A DNA stretch of 64,000 nucleotides from Asaia prunellae JCM 25354 (GCF_000613885.1 NZ_BAJV01000012.1:1-64000); one strand, 5' to 3'. Shown: positions 39,321 through 47,884, numbered from the stretch's first letter. Numbers and translations are program-made. The notes: generated from the letters alone by a model not told the origin.

Positions 39321-39734
39321 GAATATCTTATATGGCACACATATGCAGAGAAAATATATCACAGTATTATTGATATACAAGTATTGATGTAAAAATATTA
39401 TCTTGTTTTCATATCAATACAGACGAAAAAATCTCTCTGGATGGGTGGCGCGGTGATCTGCTTGATTCTTACCCATGCTGCGACGCGCATCCTGTCGCAA
39501 AACTTTGATCTGCAGTTCTTTCGTGCTCTTGGCCTTGGTATGTCGGCCTTCGCAGAGCCAGAGCTCTCTTGCGGTGAGTTATGAAACACAAAGGAAAGAT
39601 GGCCAAATTCTTACTGCCGTGTCATGTTTTTTTGACTGATCGGGGCGATTCCGCTTTTGTCCGCTGAATGGAGTGCAGATCTGCCTGATCGAGATATTTC
39701 GTTGACGCCTCATTATACGGAAACGACCGATTTC
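39321..39734. other. spacer with no firm gene
   Basis: The first 90 bp are AT-rich. A 47-codon frame at 39441-39584 begins MGGAVICLILTHAATRIL, behind an in-frame KKSLW. It could encode a small membrane or exported peptide, but no ribosome site supports it. The rest holds nothing I recognise, apart from the promoter region of the next gene. Confidence 0.4.
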
Positions 39735-40562
39735 ATGAATGCTCCCATGTCCACGACCACGCTTGAGACAGCAGCCGAGACTGCTCCCGATGTCCTTCTT
39801 GCCTCAATGTTTCTGGAAGCCCGGCGCAGCAACAAACCGCTTCGCGTCGTTCCCGAGACGATTGTCCCGATCAATCCGAAAGCAGCCTATGCTGTGCAGG
39901 ACGTCGTTGCCCGCGTGCTGAGCGAGTCCGGTAAGGGGGAAATCATCGGCTGGAAGGTCGGCGCGGCGACACCTACAGCAACGCCGTCCTGCGCACCTTT
40001 GCATCGGGCGACCGTTTTCGAAAGCGGGCATGAGCTTTCACCGTCTTTCTGCCGGTTTCATGGTGTCGAGGCCGAAATCGCCTATTCATTCGGGAGTGAC
40101 CTTCCGGCACGGGCTGAACCCTGGACAACTGAAGAAGTAGCCACAGCAATCGGGGCCATTCATGGCGCAATCGAGCTGCTCGACACGCGTTTCGTAACGC
40201 CGGACTCTCAGCATAATCTGTCTCATCTGGCCGATCAGGGGAGCCATGGTGCGCTGATTATCGGGCGCGGTGTGACGTCCTGGCGCGATTTCACCCCGAC
40301 TACCTTGCCCATGACCATGCTGGTCAATGGTGAAAAGAGCTATGACCAGCAGGGGGGTAACAAGGCCGGCGATCCGCTGCGCCTCCTTACCTGGCTGGCC
40401 AATCACGCAGTAGAGCGCGGTCGCCCGCTACGCGCGGGTGATGTCGTGACCACGGGATCGACCATGGGGACGTTGTTTCTGGATGATCCTGCCGAAATCT
40501 GTGTGTCATTTGAGGGATTGTTCCCTGTGGAAACCCGCCTGGGAGCGCCTTTCCGGCTCTGA
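39735..40562 (+). CDS. 2-keto-4-pentenoate hydratase / fumarylacetoacetate hydrolase-family protein
   Basis: The 275-residue protein has the MhpD-like fold signatures GEIIGWKVGAATP, FHGVEAEIAYSFGSDLP (metal-binding glutamates) and a C-terminal GDVVTTGSTMGTLFLDDPAEICVSF. These enzymes hydrate or decarboxylate keto acids in aromatic breakdown. No other catabolic gene is adjacent, so the substrate is unknown. ATG 39735 is chosen over an in-frame TTG at 39657 because it starts the conserved part. Confidence 0.83.
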   Translation: MNAPMSTTTLETAAETAPDVLLASMFLEARRSNKPLRVVPETIVPINPKAAYAVQDVVARVLSESGKGEIIGWKVGAATPTATPSCAPLHRATVFESGHELSPSFCRFHGVEAEIAYSFGSDLPARAEPWTTEEVATAIGAIHGAIELLDTRFVTPDSQHNLSHLADQGSHGALIIGRGVTSWRDFTPTTLPMTMLVNGEKSYDQQGGNKAGDPLRLLTWLANHAVERGRPLRAGDVVTTGSTMGTLFLDDPAEICVSFEGLFPVETRLGAPFRL

Positions 40563-40688
40563 AAATAACATTGTTTGCGGTGGTGATGAGGCGCGTTACC
40601 ATGCGACGTAACGCCAAGGTGATGAGCGTCTCGACCATGTTCTTTCTAGGGTCGAAAACCCGGTAACAACCCGCAAGATGGACGTGTT

Positions 40689-41623
40689 ATGGCCAGCAAG
40701 ACCGATATTCTCATGATCGACCCCATGCCAGAGAGCTTCAACGAGCAGCTCGGCACGCCTTTTCGCCTGCACCAGTTTACTTCTGTTGAAACGCTGGGAA
40801 CTCTGGCTGAACGGATTGAAGGGGTGACCACAGGAGGGGGAAGCGGCCTGCCACGACCGATTATGGACAGATTGCCCAACCTGAAAATCATTTCCGTCAA
40901 CGGGGTGGGAATCGACAAGATCGATCTGGATGAATGCCGGCGCCGGAATATCCGTCTTGCCACAGCTCAGGGCGTGCTCACTGAGGATGTCGCCGATATG
41001 GCCATCGGCTGATGCTGGATGTTGTACGGGGTATTTCATGCAATGATCGCTTCGTGCGCGCCGGAAAATGGAGCCATGAGCCGGTGGCGAATTCCTGGAC
41101 CATCAAAGGCAAGAAGCTCGGCATTGCCGGATTTGGCGCTATTGGCAAGGCGGTGGCCAAACGGGCTTTGGCCTTTGATATGGCTGTAGCGTATTTCAGC
41201 TCGCGTCAGCAGACTGATACGCCGGAATATCCCTTCTATCCCGATTTGCGCGTTCTGGCCGAATGGGCGGATGTGCTGGTGCTTTGCGTTTCGGGCGGTG
41301 CACGTTCCTATCATATGGTCGATCAGAGTATTCTTGAGGCACTGGGGGCAGAAGGCTTCCTGATCAATGTTGCCCGTGGGTCGGTTGTGGATGAAGCGGC
41401 GTTGATCGCGGCTTTGCAAGGCCATACGATACGCGGGGCGGGGCTTGATGTCTTTGCTGAAGAGCCTCATGTGCCCGAGGCATTCTACAGTCTCGACAAT
41501 GTCGTACTGCAGCCCCATCGTGCCTCTGCGACATTTGAAACCCGTCATGCAATGGGTCGTCTGGTATTTGACAATCTTGCGGCCTTTTTCCAGGGCAAAC
41601 CCCTGCTGACCCCGGTCATCTGA
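40689..41623 (+). CDS. D-2-hydroxyacid dehydrogenase, glyoxylate/hydroxypyruvate reductase-like (one frameshift here)
   Basis: Two frames joined near 41010 make an NAD(P)-dependent 2-hydroxyacid dehydrogenase of about 311 residues. The first ends TEDVADMAIG and the second begins MLDVVRGI, a continuous motif if one C is restored (GGC-CTG). The Rossmann motif GIAGFGAIGKAVAKRA and the catalytic INVARGSVVDEAALIAAL, AEEPHVPE and QPHRASAT are present; the last has His in the expected place. It probably reduces glyoxylate or hydroxypyruvate. The break is likely a sequence error. Confidence 0.86.
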
Positions 41624-41642
41624 ATCATTTCGTAGAGAAGGG

Positions 41643-42609
41643 TCAGGGCCTTTCGCTTACATGGGTCTGCCCTTCACGAATACGATCGAAATGCAGCCCC
41701 GTCCCGACTCTTGCTATCTGGGACCGGGCGGAGAGCAGATAGACTTTGCGGTTCGGGTAATCGAACAGAACCATATGAGACTGAAAGAAATCGACACCAA
41801 GCAATCCGACGCCAAGATCCTGCTGGGCATAGGCAGACATACCATCAAGGGTGATGTCGCCAATCCTGAAGGATGAGACCGTTGTCCGGAAAAGCCGTGT
41901 ACGCAGCGCGCCGTAAAGGGCAATAGTCGGGTTGGTATCGTTACGTTCTGATCCGGACAGCCATCGCGCAGGGAGTGTGGTGACAGGCACATCCGAATCG
42001 AGTGTCATCTCGCGATCCCTGCCCTCGATTTTTGCCGTGATGGAATCATTGCCAGATAGCGACATTACCTGTGCACCGGCGCCAATAAAATCGGAAGGGG
42101 CTCTGGAACAGACCGGTCCTGTCGAAAATGGATGAGCGCAAAGACGCCATGAGGCATATCGAGCAGAAGGGTCAGGCGGTCGAAGAAAGTGCTGCCTATG
42201 GTGCCAATCAGGGGTCGTGAACCGATATGCTGTATCGGATAGTCATCCAGTCGGATCATATCCGGCGTCTGCAGATCGAGGCTGCCTAATCTGAGATGTC
42301 CCGCCTGATGACGGGACGGGTTCGCGTATGGGCGCGGTTTGTCGTGATGGTCAGTGTCTTGTGTGTATCTTCTGTCTCGAACCCTTCCATATCTCCAACA
42401 TAAAGAGCATCAAAAGCACTGGAGAAATATAGGGCAATTTCTTTCCCATCCAGTGTTGCTGGCAGAATGGGAGAGTCGCCTCTTCCTCCCAGAAGCGGCA
42501 GGGTTACAGCACCATCAATACAATCAGATGTATCCTGTGCCTGTGCTTGGGGCAGGCCAAGAGCGACGAAAGCAGCGATAAAAGTGCCTATCCGCCGCGT
42601 TCTGCTCAT
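41643..42609 (-). CDS. secreted retropepsin-like protein with degenerate catalytic motifs (two frameshifts here)
   Basis: Three frames joined near 42290 and 42115 give a protein of about 322 residues. A signal peptide ends QAQAQ. Two aspartic-protease-like lobes follow. Lobe one has IGTIGSTFFDRLTLLLDMP, the usual layout after the first catalytic motif. Lobe two ends GVDFFQSHMVLFDYPNRKVYL. The D-T/S-G triads themselves look lost: the matching places read LYFSSAFDALYV and LDSDVPVTTLP. It may be an inactive or misread family member. The start overlaps the stop of a zinc-finger gene (ATGA). Function unknown. Confidence 0.55.
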
Positions 42610-42869
42610 CTCAACTGGCTGTCCTTGCTGCCGCGACGATTGATGCCGGTAAAGACCGGCTGCTTGTCACGCATATTCTGACAGCTGATACAGAGCTTCA
42701 CTCCCGGTACGGCCTTGCGACGGGCATCAGGAATAGACTCATCACATTCAATGCATTCTTCTGCGCTTTCACCCTTTGGCATGGCGTGACGCGCGCGATT
42801 TACGGCATCAGCAATCGTGTCGTCTATCTGATCCTGAACGGCCCCATCAGGAGCCCAGCCGGTTGCCAT
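42606..42869 (-). CDS. DksA/TraR-family C4 zinc-finger protein
   Basis: The 87-residue protein has the four-cysteine zinc finger CIECDESIP...LCISCQ near residues 40-65, in the YbiI/TraR style. ATG 42869, eight bases after GGAGG, is preferred; GTG 42875 is possible. Relatives bind RNA polymerase through the secondary channel; here the N-terminal coiled coil is short, and the role is not established. It is co-transcribed with the retropepsin-like gene. Confidence 0.78.
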   Translation of the reverse strand: MATGWAPDGAVQDQIDDTIADAVNRARHAMPKGESAEECIECDESIPDARRKAVPGVKLCISCQNMRDKQPVFTGINRRGSKDSQLR

Positions 42870-43043
42870 AAGCACATCCTCCCGTTCTCGGTGACACTCT
42901 TCAGATATGTGATGTAAAATGAGGGATAAAAGTCCTGCACATCACTAATCAGGTCCGGGAGTAGAGGGATTTTCAGCCGCAATACGATCGCAGGCTGAAC
43001 CCTTGAGCCTTGCTTTCGTTCACGCGAAAGGGAGGCAGGGTGT

Positions 43044-43456
43044 ATGATGCAGTCGGATGAAGACACAGGGAGCACCAGAATCAGACATCTGCCTGTCCAG
43101 CAACTGCTCAGCCCGGTTCAGGCTGCTGCCTATCTTGGTCTGGCCCCCGCTCTCTTCAGGCTCTGCGTTTCTTTCGCTGTGGTCCGACACGGCTGATGCT
43201 GCGTGGCAAACCGTTCTATCGTCGCATCGAACTCGAAAAGCTGCGCCAGGATTGGTGTGCGGCGGTCCAGGTCAGGGGAGAGGACCGCCTGGAAAAGCGA
43301 CTGGACCCTGATACGGAGGGCAGTGATGCGAGGGAGAGATTTCTCGATCCGCTGATGAGATTGCTGGCACTGCGCGCCATACGTCACCGTATTATGGTGT
43401 CGATCTTCTGGGTGATGGGCCTCATCGGCGGTGCCATCTGTCTTATCCTTTATTAA
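43044..43456 (+). CDS. small protein with HTH-like N-terminus and C-terminal membrane helix (one frameshift here)
   Basis: Starting at ATG 43044 or 43047 behind GGGAGGCAGGG, the frame reads VQQLLSPVQAAAYLGLAPAL, which resembles MerR/excisionase HTH starts. It is broken near 43190 (CACGGCTGATG, one C missing) and resumes as MLRGKPFYRRIELEKLRQDW. The total is about 137 residues, ending in one hydrophobic helix (VSIFWVMGLIGGAICLILY). I recognise no family. A membrane-anchored DNA-binding protein is a guess from layout. Confidence 0.55.
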
Positions 43457-43458
43457 CG

Positions 43459-43929
43459 CTGTTCAAGGATCTGCTTCATGCGTACACGGATTGCCTCATC
43501 TGCCTGTTCGGTACCCTGACCTGTACGGTCGCGCTTCTTGCTCTTGCTCGCTGGCGCGGATTGCGTGCGGTCCAGGGGATCAATTGTACGGCCCATTGGC
43601 TGGCTGGTTCTGAAGCAGCTGAAAGAGACACTGTGGATCTCAGACACAGCGTTACGGGGCTTGCGACAAACTACGCGGCTCTTCTGTTCTGGGCCGTTCT
43701 GTACGAACTGGCACTGGGCAAAAATCCCGGAAAGCCCAGAGCCGTTCTCGTGACGCTTGCCCTTGGCCCGGTTGCTGCTCTTGTCGATTACAAGGTCACC
43801 CCCAGGCGTTTTACCCCTGGTTGGGAACTGGTGTTTTCCAGAAAGGAAATGGGACTGGTCTATGCGGCCATGGTCGCTGGTATGGCATTCGGTGCCAGAC
43901 GCGCAGAGCGTCCTGCTGAGAGCAGGTAA
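43459..43929 (+). CDS. putative membrane protein without a clear start codon
   Basis: An open frame from about 43327 to 43929 reads as a membrane protein from about 43459. It runs LLTLFKDLLHAYTDCLICLF, a hydrophobic CTVALLALARW, then NYAALLFWAVLYELALG, a further helix and a polar tail. No ATG or GTG lies in a plausible place; CTG 43459, CTG 43471 and TTG 43561 are candidates, or an indel hides the true start. It follows the previous gene closely. I recognise no family with confidence. Confidence 0.5.
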   Translation: MFKDLLHAYTDCLICLFGTLTCTVALLALARWRGLRAVQGINCTAHWLAGSEAAERDTVDLRHSVTGLATNYAALLFWAVLYELALGKNPGKPRAVLVTLALGPVAALVDYKVTPRRFTPGWELVFSRKEMGLVYAAMVAGMAFGARRAERPAESR

Positions 43930-43942
43930 TCTTTTCAGGAAA

Positions 43943-43994
43943 TTCTGGTGCCGGGTGAGGGATCTGAACCCCCGACCTTCGGTTTACAAAACCG
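43943..43994 (-). repeat. left attachment-site repeat (3' part of tRNA-Thr)
   Basis: This 52-bp sequence matches 52586-52637 with one mismatch (GATCTGAA against GATTTGAA). It covers the tRNA-Thr 3' half from the anticodon stem to CCA, but the 5' half is missing. It is the displaced chromosomal tRNA end left by integration. Confidence 0.9.
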
Positions 43995-44182
43995 TTAGAA
44001 TATCCCCTTTTTATAGCGGAAAACTGCGGTTTTCTAACCTATATGGGGCATACCCTATCCGGCTTTTTATCCGGTATGATGCTGAAGCAAAAATCCTAGC
44101 CCAATGCGAGGCGCCTGATTGACGCGTATAAAAACCTATGATTCCGAGTATGTCTCGTTTGGGCTGAGCACACCTAGTCGGC

Positions 44183-44556
44183 TTGTCCACCATTGTTCTG
44201 CTTACTGCGCTCTCGCGCAAAACGCGATTTCGGTTTTTGAGCGTCATCAGCGTTGGACGCGTGCTTGCTGTTCATCCCGATACGATTGACCAGCAGATAG
44301 ACGAAGAGCCATTTCGATCCGTCAGCCGGGCGTGGCCAGAATTTTCGACGGGTAGATCGCTGTGCTGCGTGAAGTCATCATTCCTCTGATGAGAAATGCA
44401 CCCGACGACACGCTTGAAGAAATCGCCCAACGCTTGGGTTCGGAAGAAACAATGCATGCATTTGGCGACATCTCTCTCCGCTCAAGCAGGCTTTGGTATG
44501 AAACATTGCAAAGCATCATGGCGTCTCGCCATTCCGGGGTTGATCCGGACACTTGA
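44183..44556 (+). CDS. hypothetical island protein (frameshifted)
   Basis: Two frames joined near 44360 read LAVHPDTIDQQIDEEPFRSV and then AVLREVIIPLMRNAPDDTL, EEIAQRLGSEETMHAFGDIS. The composition looks protein-like across the junction, which fits one lost base after GGTAGA. I recognise no family. It ends over the 3' end of the opposite-strand gene at 44516. Confidence is low because both pieces are short. 43995-44182 holds nothing I recognise. Confidence 0.35.
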
Positions 44557-45043
44557 ACTCCACGCTATCCATCCACGAATGCTCGTGCGCCCTGGCGATC
44601 ATGGCCGGAACATCAAGCTCGTCGGTGTATTTGTCGAGCGCCGCGACAAAGGCGAGCAGGGCGTCATTTCCGGCCTTACTGCTGCCCTCAGAGGGGCATT
44701 CGAGAGGCACTGTCTCGCACCCAGTAACAGCAACGCCAGACTTCCGGATGCTCAGCGCCTTGCTGAATTGCGGCCACCCGGCGACAAGCACATGCGCCAT
44801 GAAATGCCGCCATTTGCAGTACGCCCAGCCTGTATTGACTGGAGATCCGTTCGCCTCTGTACGGACGAGATGAGAGACGCGAGGGATAGCCATCCAGCCG
44901 TTACGATCCGGTAGTGCAAAGGGATAACGCACGTCGGGAGATAGAACCGGAGGAGCGGGCAATAGGGCACACAAAGCCCGGACTTCCTCCGGCTGACGGC
45001 GCAGCACACGCCCGATAGCGTGCAGGGCATGACGGATTTTCAT
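44516..45043 (-). CDS. hypothetical phage-type protein in the cro operon
   Basis: The 175-residue frame starts at ATG 45043, which overlaps the cro stop by four bases (ATGA), so it is the next cistron of the Cro operon. It begins MKIRHALHAIGRVLRRQPEEV and has a segment WAYCKWRHFMAHVLVAGWPQF. In lambdoid layouts the gene after cro is a regulator or replication protein, but I recognise no domain. A longer frame to 45172 would overlap cro completely. Confidence 0.55.
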   Translation of the reverse strand: MKIRHALHAIGRVLRRQPEEVRALCALLPAPPVLSPDVRYPFALPDRNGWMAIPRVSHLVRTEANGSPVNTGWAYCKWRHFMAHVLVAGWPQFSKALSIRKSGVAVTGCETVPLECPSEGSSKAGNDALLAFVAALDKYTDELDVPAMIARAHEHSWMDSVEFKCPDQPRNGETP

Positions 45044-45243
45044 ACGAGCTCGCTTGGCGTGCTCATGGCCGAGCCTTCGTTGGGAGTACGGCGGGCAGAC
45101 AGCAATGCTCGCACCGGACAATCCAACATATCTGCGACGATAGCTGCGTGGCGCGCAGGGACGCTTTTCCACTGGCTAACAGCTTGGGAGGTGACGCCCA
45201 ATTTCTTAGCTAAGGCGGATGTACCCCCTGCCTTGGCTATCAC
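45040..45243 (-). CDS. Cro/YdaS-like phage repressor
   Basis: The 67-residue helix-turn-helix protein reads GGTSALAKKLGVTSQAVSQW, a Cro/YdaS-type HTH. GTG 45243 starts it; the frame is open further up (EEALEQVIAKAGG), with no ATG, so a weak upstream start is possible. It diverges from the CI-type gene across a control region with TGTAAG palindromes. Its HTH recognition helix (VTSQAVSQW) is identical in sequence to that of the CI protein, so both should bind the same operators. Confidence 0.8.
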   Translation of the reverse strand: MIAKAGGTSALAKKLGVTSQAVSQWKSVPARHAAIVADMLDCPVRALLSARRTPNEGSAMSTPSELV

Positions 45244-45266
45244 CTGCTCGAGTGCTTCTTCGTTCG

Positions 45267-45326
45267 TGTAAGAAATGTAAGAGTCTCTTACAATAATCGC
45301 AAGGATAACTTACGTGGATTGTAAGT
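45267..45326. promoter_or_regulatory. cro-cI operator region
   Basis: A half site TGTAAGA (45267-45273) is followed by a palindrome TGTAAGA-GTC-TCTTACA (45276-45292) and a second inverted pair ACTTAC-N7-GTAAGT (45308-45326). A cI promoter with TTACGT and TATATA, 18 bases apart, overlaps the last site, and AGAGAGG precedes the cI ATG. Confidence 0.7.
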
Positions 45327-45349
45327 GGGGTCATATATAAAAAGAGAGG

Positions 45350-46006
45350 ATGGCTCCAATCGACTCCCTTTCTGACGCAATCCGCCGTTCTGGCGTGAAG
45401 AACAAAGAACTAGCCAAGCGGTTTGGCGTAACAAGCCAAGCTGTAAGCCAATGGAAAGCAGGCTCGTCTCTGCCATCTCCTGACCGGGTGCAGGATGTGA
45501 TTGCTTATCTGCAATCGCGTGTCGCAGCCTTGGAGGGTGGCCATCAGGTCGCCGCTGATCTTCCCCCTCTTACTAAGTCGTCTGTTCCTGGCTACGTGCC
45601 AGTCCGATCGCTCAATGCCAGTGCGGGTGCTGGAGGCGGCGGACTGATAGAAGATGGGCTGCTTGGCTACCCCCAGTTGTTCGAAGAAGGATTCGTGACA
45701 CGAGACCTTCGCGCGCGGCCTGAAGATTTATGCGTGGTGGAAATTGAAGGTCAGTCTATGGAACCGCTTCTTCGGAGCGGTGACACCGTTCTTGTTGATA
45801 TGCGCAAGAAGAACGTAGCCATGGAGGGAATTTTCGTCGTTTTCGATGGTGACGGCGTCGTCTGCAAATGGGTTGAAATGGTGCGTGGCCTGGACGCGCC
45901 TACACTACGTATCAAATCTGAGAACGACCGCTTCCCTTCCTATGACGTACAGGCGGAGCGATGCCAGATTCTCGGACGGGTAGTGTGGTTCTCTCGCAGG
46001 TTGTAG
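45350..46006 (+). CDS. CI-type LexA-like repressor (HTH + S24 peptidase)
   Basis: The 218-residue repressor has an N-terminal HTH (ELAKRFGVTSQAVSQWKAGS, residues about 20-39), a linker, and a LexA-like S24 domain. The nucleophile serine is in EIEGQSMEPLL and the lysine in VVCKWVEM. A glycine-rich stretch with SAGAGGGG (about 90-97) is the likely autocleavage region. It should maintain quiescence of the element and be inactivated by RecA during DNA damage. It diverges from cro across shared operators. Confidence 0.9.
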   Translation: MAPIDSLSDAIRRSGVKNKELAKRFGVTSQAVSQWKAGSSLPSPDRVQDVIAYLQSRVAALEGGHQVAADLPPLTKSSVPGYVPVRSLNASAGAGGGGLIEDGLLGYPQLFEEGFVTRDLRARPEDLCVVEIEGQSMEPLLRSGDTVLVDMRKKNVAMEGIFVVFDGDGVVCKWVEMVRGLDAPTLRIKSENDRFPSYDVQAERCQILGRVVWFSRRL

Positions 46007-46016
46007 AGCAAGTTTC

Positions 46017-46079
46017 TCTTACATTTATCCATCGTTCACTTACTGTTTTCATTAATATGTAAGCAATCGGCGCTTACAT
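46017..46079. promoter_or_regulatory. second TGTAAG operator cluster after cI
   Basis: TCTTACA (46017-46023), ACTTAC (46038-46043) and an inverted pair ATGTAAG-N9-CTTACAT (46057-46079) repeat the operator half-sites found before cI. They lie in front of the rightward small-gene/xis/int operon, suggesting the same repressor controls it. Confidence 0.6.
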
Positions 46080-46109
46080 CCTTCTCATCACCACCGATGA
46101 GGAAGCTAG

Positions 46110-46388
46110 ATGGCAAGCTCAGAGACAATCCGCCCGGCGCTGCTTTTGCGTGACACCATGAAGTCCATGCGTGCCATGGCAGCGTATATGGATAGCCTTG
46201 CCGAACAGGCGTCCTTTGCCGGACGCAGCGAGGCCGTGCGCTTGTGGCAGAACGCCGCAGCCAACAAACGCCACGAGGCCGAGCAGGTGGAACGCGCCGC
46301 CCAAGGGCGCAGCGTCATTTCTGAAGCCCCCAACACCAATCCCGTCCTTGCCCTACTGGCCCGACACGGGCGTCTGGGACGGTCATGA
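46110..46388 (+). CDS. hypothetical island protein, 92 residues
   Basis: A small soluble, Ala-rich helical protein (LRDTMKSMRAMAAYMDSLAE, ANKRHEAEQVERAA). No known domain is recognised. It is the first gene after the second operator cluster and its stop overlaps the ATG of the next small gene (ATGA), so it belongs to the operon leading to xis and int. Confidence 0.6.
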   Translation: MASSETIRPALLLRDTMKSMRAMAAYMDSLAEQASFAGRSEAVRLWQNAAANKRHEAEQVERAAQGRSVISEAPNTNPVLALLARHGRLGRS

Positions 46389-46564
46389 TCAGAATGCTCT
46401 GGAGCGCGATCGCGCGAAATTCGATCATGGCATGCCTGATCCTGTTTCTTCTGCATCAGATCCTGAGTTCTGCCCGTATCTGGCTGCGCTGCCGCGATCT
46501 GAAAACGCAGTTTCGAACGCTCAATGCTCTGAGAAATAGTAGCCACGAGGAAGACCGGAAATGA
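46385..46564 (+). CDS. small membrane protein, 59 residues
   Basis: This frame of 59 codons has a hydrophobic helix (NSIMACLILFLLHQIL) followed by a basic tail (RIWLRCRDLKTQFRTL). The start overlaps the previous stop and its stop overlaps the next ATG, both by four bases, which argues that it is translated. Function unknown. Confidence 0.5.
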   Translation: MIRMLWSAIARNSIMACLILFLLHQILSSARIWLRCRDLKTQFRTLNALRNSSHEEDRK

Positions 46565-46899
46565 CCCCTACCCGCAAGACGGCGGCAGAGGTGGCAACCG
46601 AGCTGCGCGTGTCGCCGCGCCTCATTCAGAAGCTTTGCGCCACAGGCGCCCTGCGCGTCGCCAAAGTCGGTTCCGTCTGGCGCATAACGACGTCAGCGAT
46701 TGACGACTATCTCGATCAGGAGGCCAGCAGGCCGTCGTGTCCAGCAATCTCTACCAGGCCGCAAACGGCACCTATTACGCTCGGATCCAGATCAGGGGGC
46801 GCGACATCCACCGATCGCTACGCACGACTGATCGGCGTACAGCCCGGCAGCGCCTCAAAGAGCTGCTCGAAAAGGCGGAGGACCAGCGCGTCGGCATAA
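46561..46899 (+). CDS. excisionase-like helix-turn-helix protein
   Basis: The first 55 residues form a MerR/Xis-type HTH (KTAAEVATELRVSPRLIQKL, then GSVWRITTSAIDDYL), as in excisionases that tune integrase direction. After about residue 55 the frame runs over the integrase start and loses protein character, so the true protein is probably shorter and a small indel may hide its stop. It directly precedes the integrase. Confidence 0.65.
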   Translation: MTPTRKTAAEVATELRVSPRLIQKLCATGALRVAKVGSVWRITTSAIDDYLDQEASRPSCPAISTRPQTAPITLGSRSGGATSTDRYARLIGVQPGSASKSCSKRRRTSASA

Positions 46900-47728
46900 A
46901 GCTTCCTGAGATCAGGAGCTGGGAAAACGCGTGGTGCGGTGGGAGGAGCTGTAATTTGCTGATCTGCGCCCCAGCACACAGACGCGATATCGAACGAGCC
47001 TGCGGCAGCTTCATCCCTGTTTCGCGGGGCGGGATATCAGCCTGATTGCCTCCCGCAATGTGCATGAGTTTGTGGCGGCCAGACGGCGCACCAGGACTTC
47101 TGGCGCCACCATACGCCGCGACCTGGTGATGGGCCGCATCATGCGCGTGGCGCGTCGTGCTGGCTGGATTACCGCCAACCCGGTGCCGGACGAGATGGAG
47201 GAGATCAAGGAGCGTCGCGAACCCATTCGGCCTGTGGTCTTGTGCGACCTTGCACGCCTGACGCGCCGCGCCCCACCCGGCATGCGCGACATGATCCGCT
47301 TTCTGGCCCGGACCGGCTGCCGGCAGGAAGAAGCCGCCTCGCTCTCCTGGGAGCAGCTGGACCTCAAAGCCCCCTGCCCCACCGTGACCTTTGCCATAAC
47401 GAAGACGAGATCGCCCCGCGTGGTCAGGCTCTCGCCCAGGCTGGCCAGAGAGCTGTAACGCAGCCGCCCGGAAAACGCGAGCGGCTACGTCTTCCGCAAC
47501 CTGTCAGGGCAGTGCTACACCAACGTCCCAGGCCGCTTCCGCGTGCTTCTGGCCAGCGCCATACCGGATAAAGCCTGCCACTTCCGCTGCCACGACCTGA
47601 GACACACCTACGCCATCCGCGCCCTGCAACAAGGCGCCTCGATCTATGATGTGTCCCAACAACTCGGCCAAAGCTCGGTCAAAACGACCGAGATCTACGT
47701 GGCCTGGTTGTCACACCGAATACGGTGA
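46737..47728 (+). pseudogene. int: decayed tyrosine integrase
   Basis: Homology to phage-type tyrosine recombinases spans three pieces. The N-terminal arm and SAM-like domain begin at GTG 46737 (NLYQAANGTYYARIQIRGRD). A core starts at about 46955, with RTGCRQEEAASLSW holding the first catalytic arginine. The end has CHDLRHTYAIRAL and TTEIYVAWLS with the tyrosine. Between them are a frame change near 46935 and two in-frame TAA codons, at 46952 and 47456, both after GAG-CTG. The catalytic R-HxxR-Y set is present but no full-length protein can be made as read. Inactivation would lock the island in place. Confidence 0.8.
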
Positions 47729-47770
47729 GGTGAGGGGAGGTAGGGACAGCGCGAGCATAGATATCCTTGT

Positions 47771-47821
47771 TCTCCGTAGACATACGACATTGATAGTCAA
47801 TGTTTTGACTTGTCGTGGAGA
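47771..47821. promoter_or_regulatory. nested dyad before the ATPase operon
   Basis: A perfect palindrome ACATTGA-TAG-TCAATGT (47787-47803) lies inside a larger dyad: TCTCC (47771) and ACGACA (47784) on the left, TGTCGT (47811) and GGAGA (47817) on the right. A TTGACT that could be a -35 box (47805-47810) touches it. It precedes the ATPase ATG by 63-113 bp and looks like a repressor site or structured leader. Confidence 0.45.
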
Positions 47822-47884
47822 ACGATCACGTATCATCTGTCAAAGACGTTTTGTGACGATTTTTCGATATGATAGCGTGGGAAA

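Noticed and set aside
39398-39589. 63-codon minus-strand frame in the degP-hydratase spacer
   Set aside because: No ribosome site or family resemblance; the plus-strand 47-codon frame is slightly better, but also unproven.
43946-43994. Second tRNA-Thr gene
   Set aside because: Only the 3' half is present (anticodon stem to CCA); there is no acceptor 5' strand or D arm, so it cannot fold as a tRNA.
46952-47458. Programmed readthrough or recoding at the integrase TAA codons
   Set aside because: No structure or known recoding signal was seen, and the same gene also has a frame change; decay is simpler.
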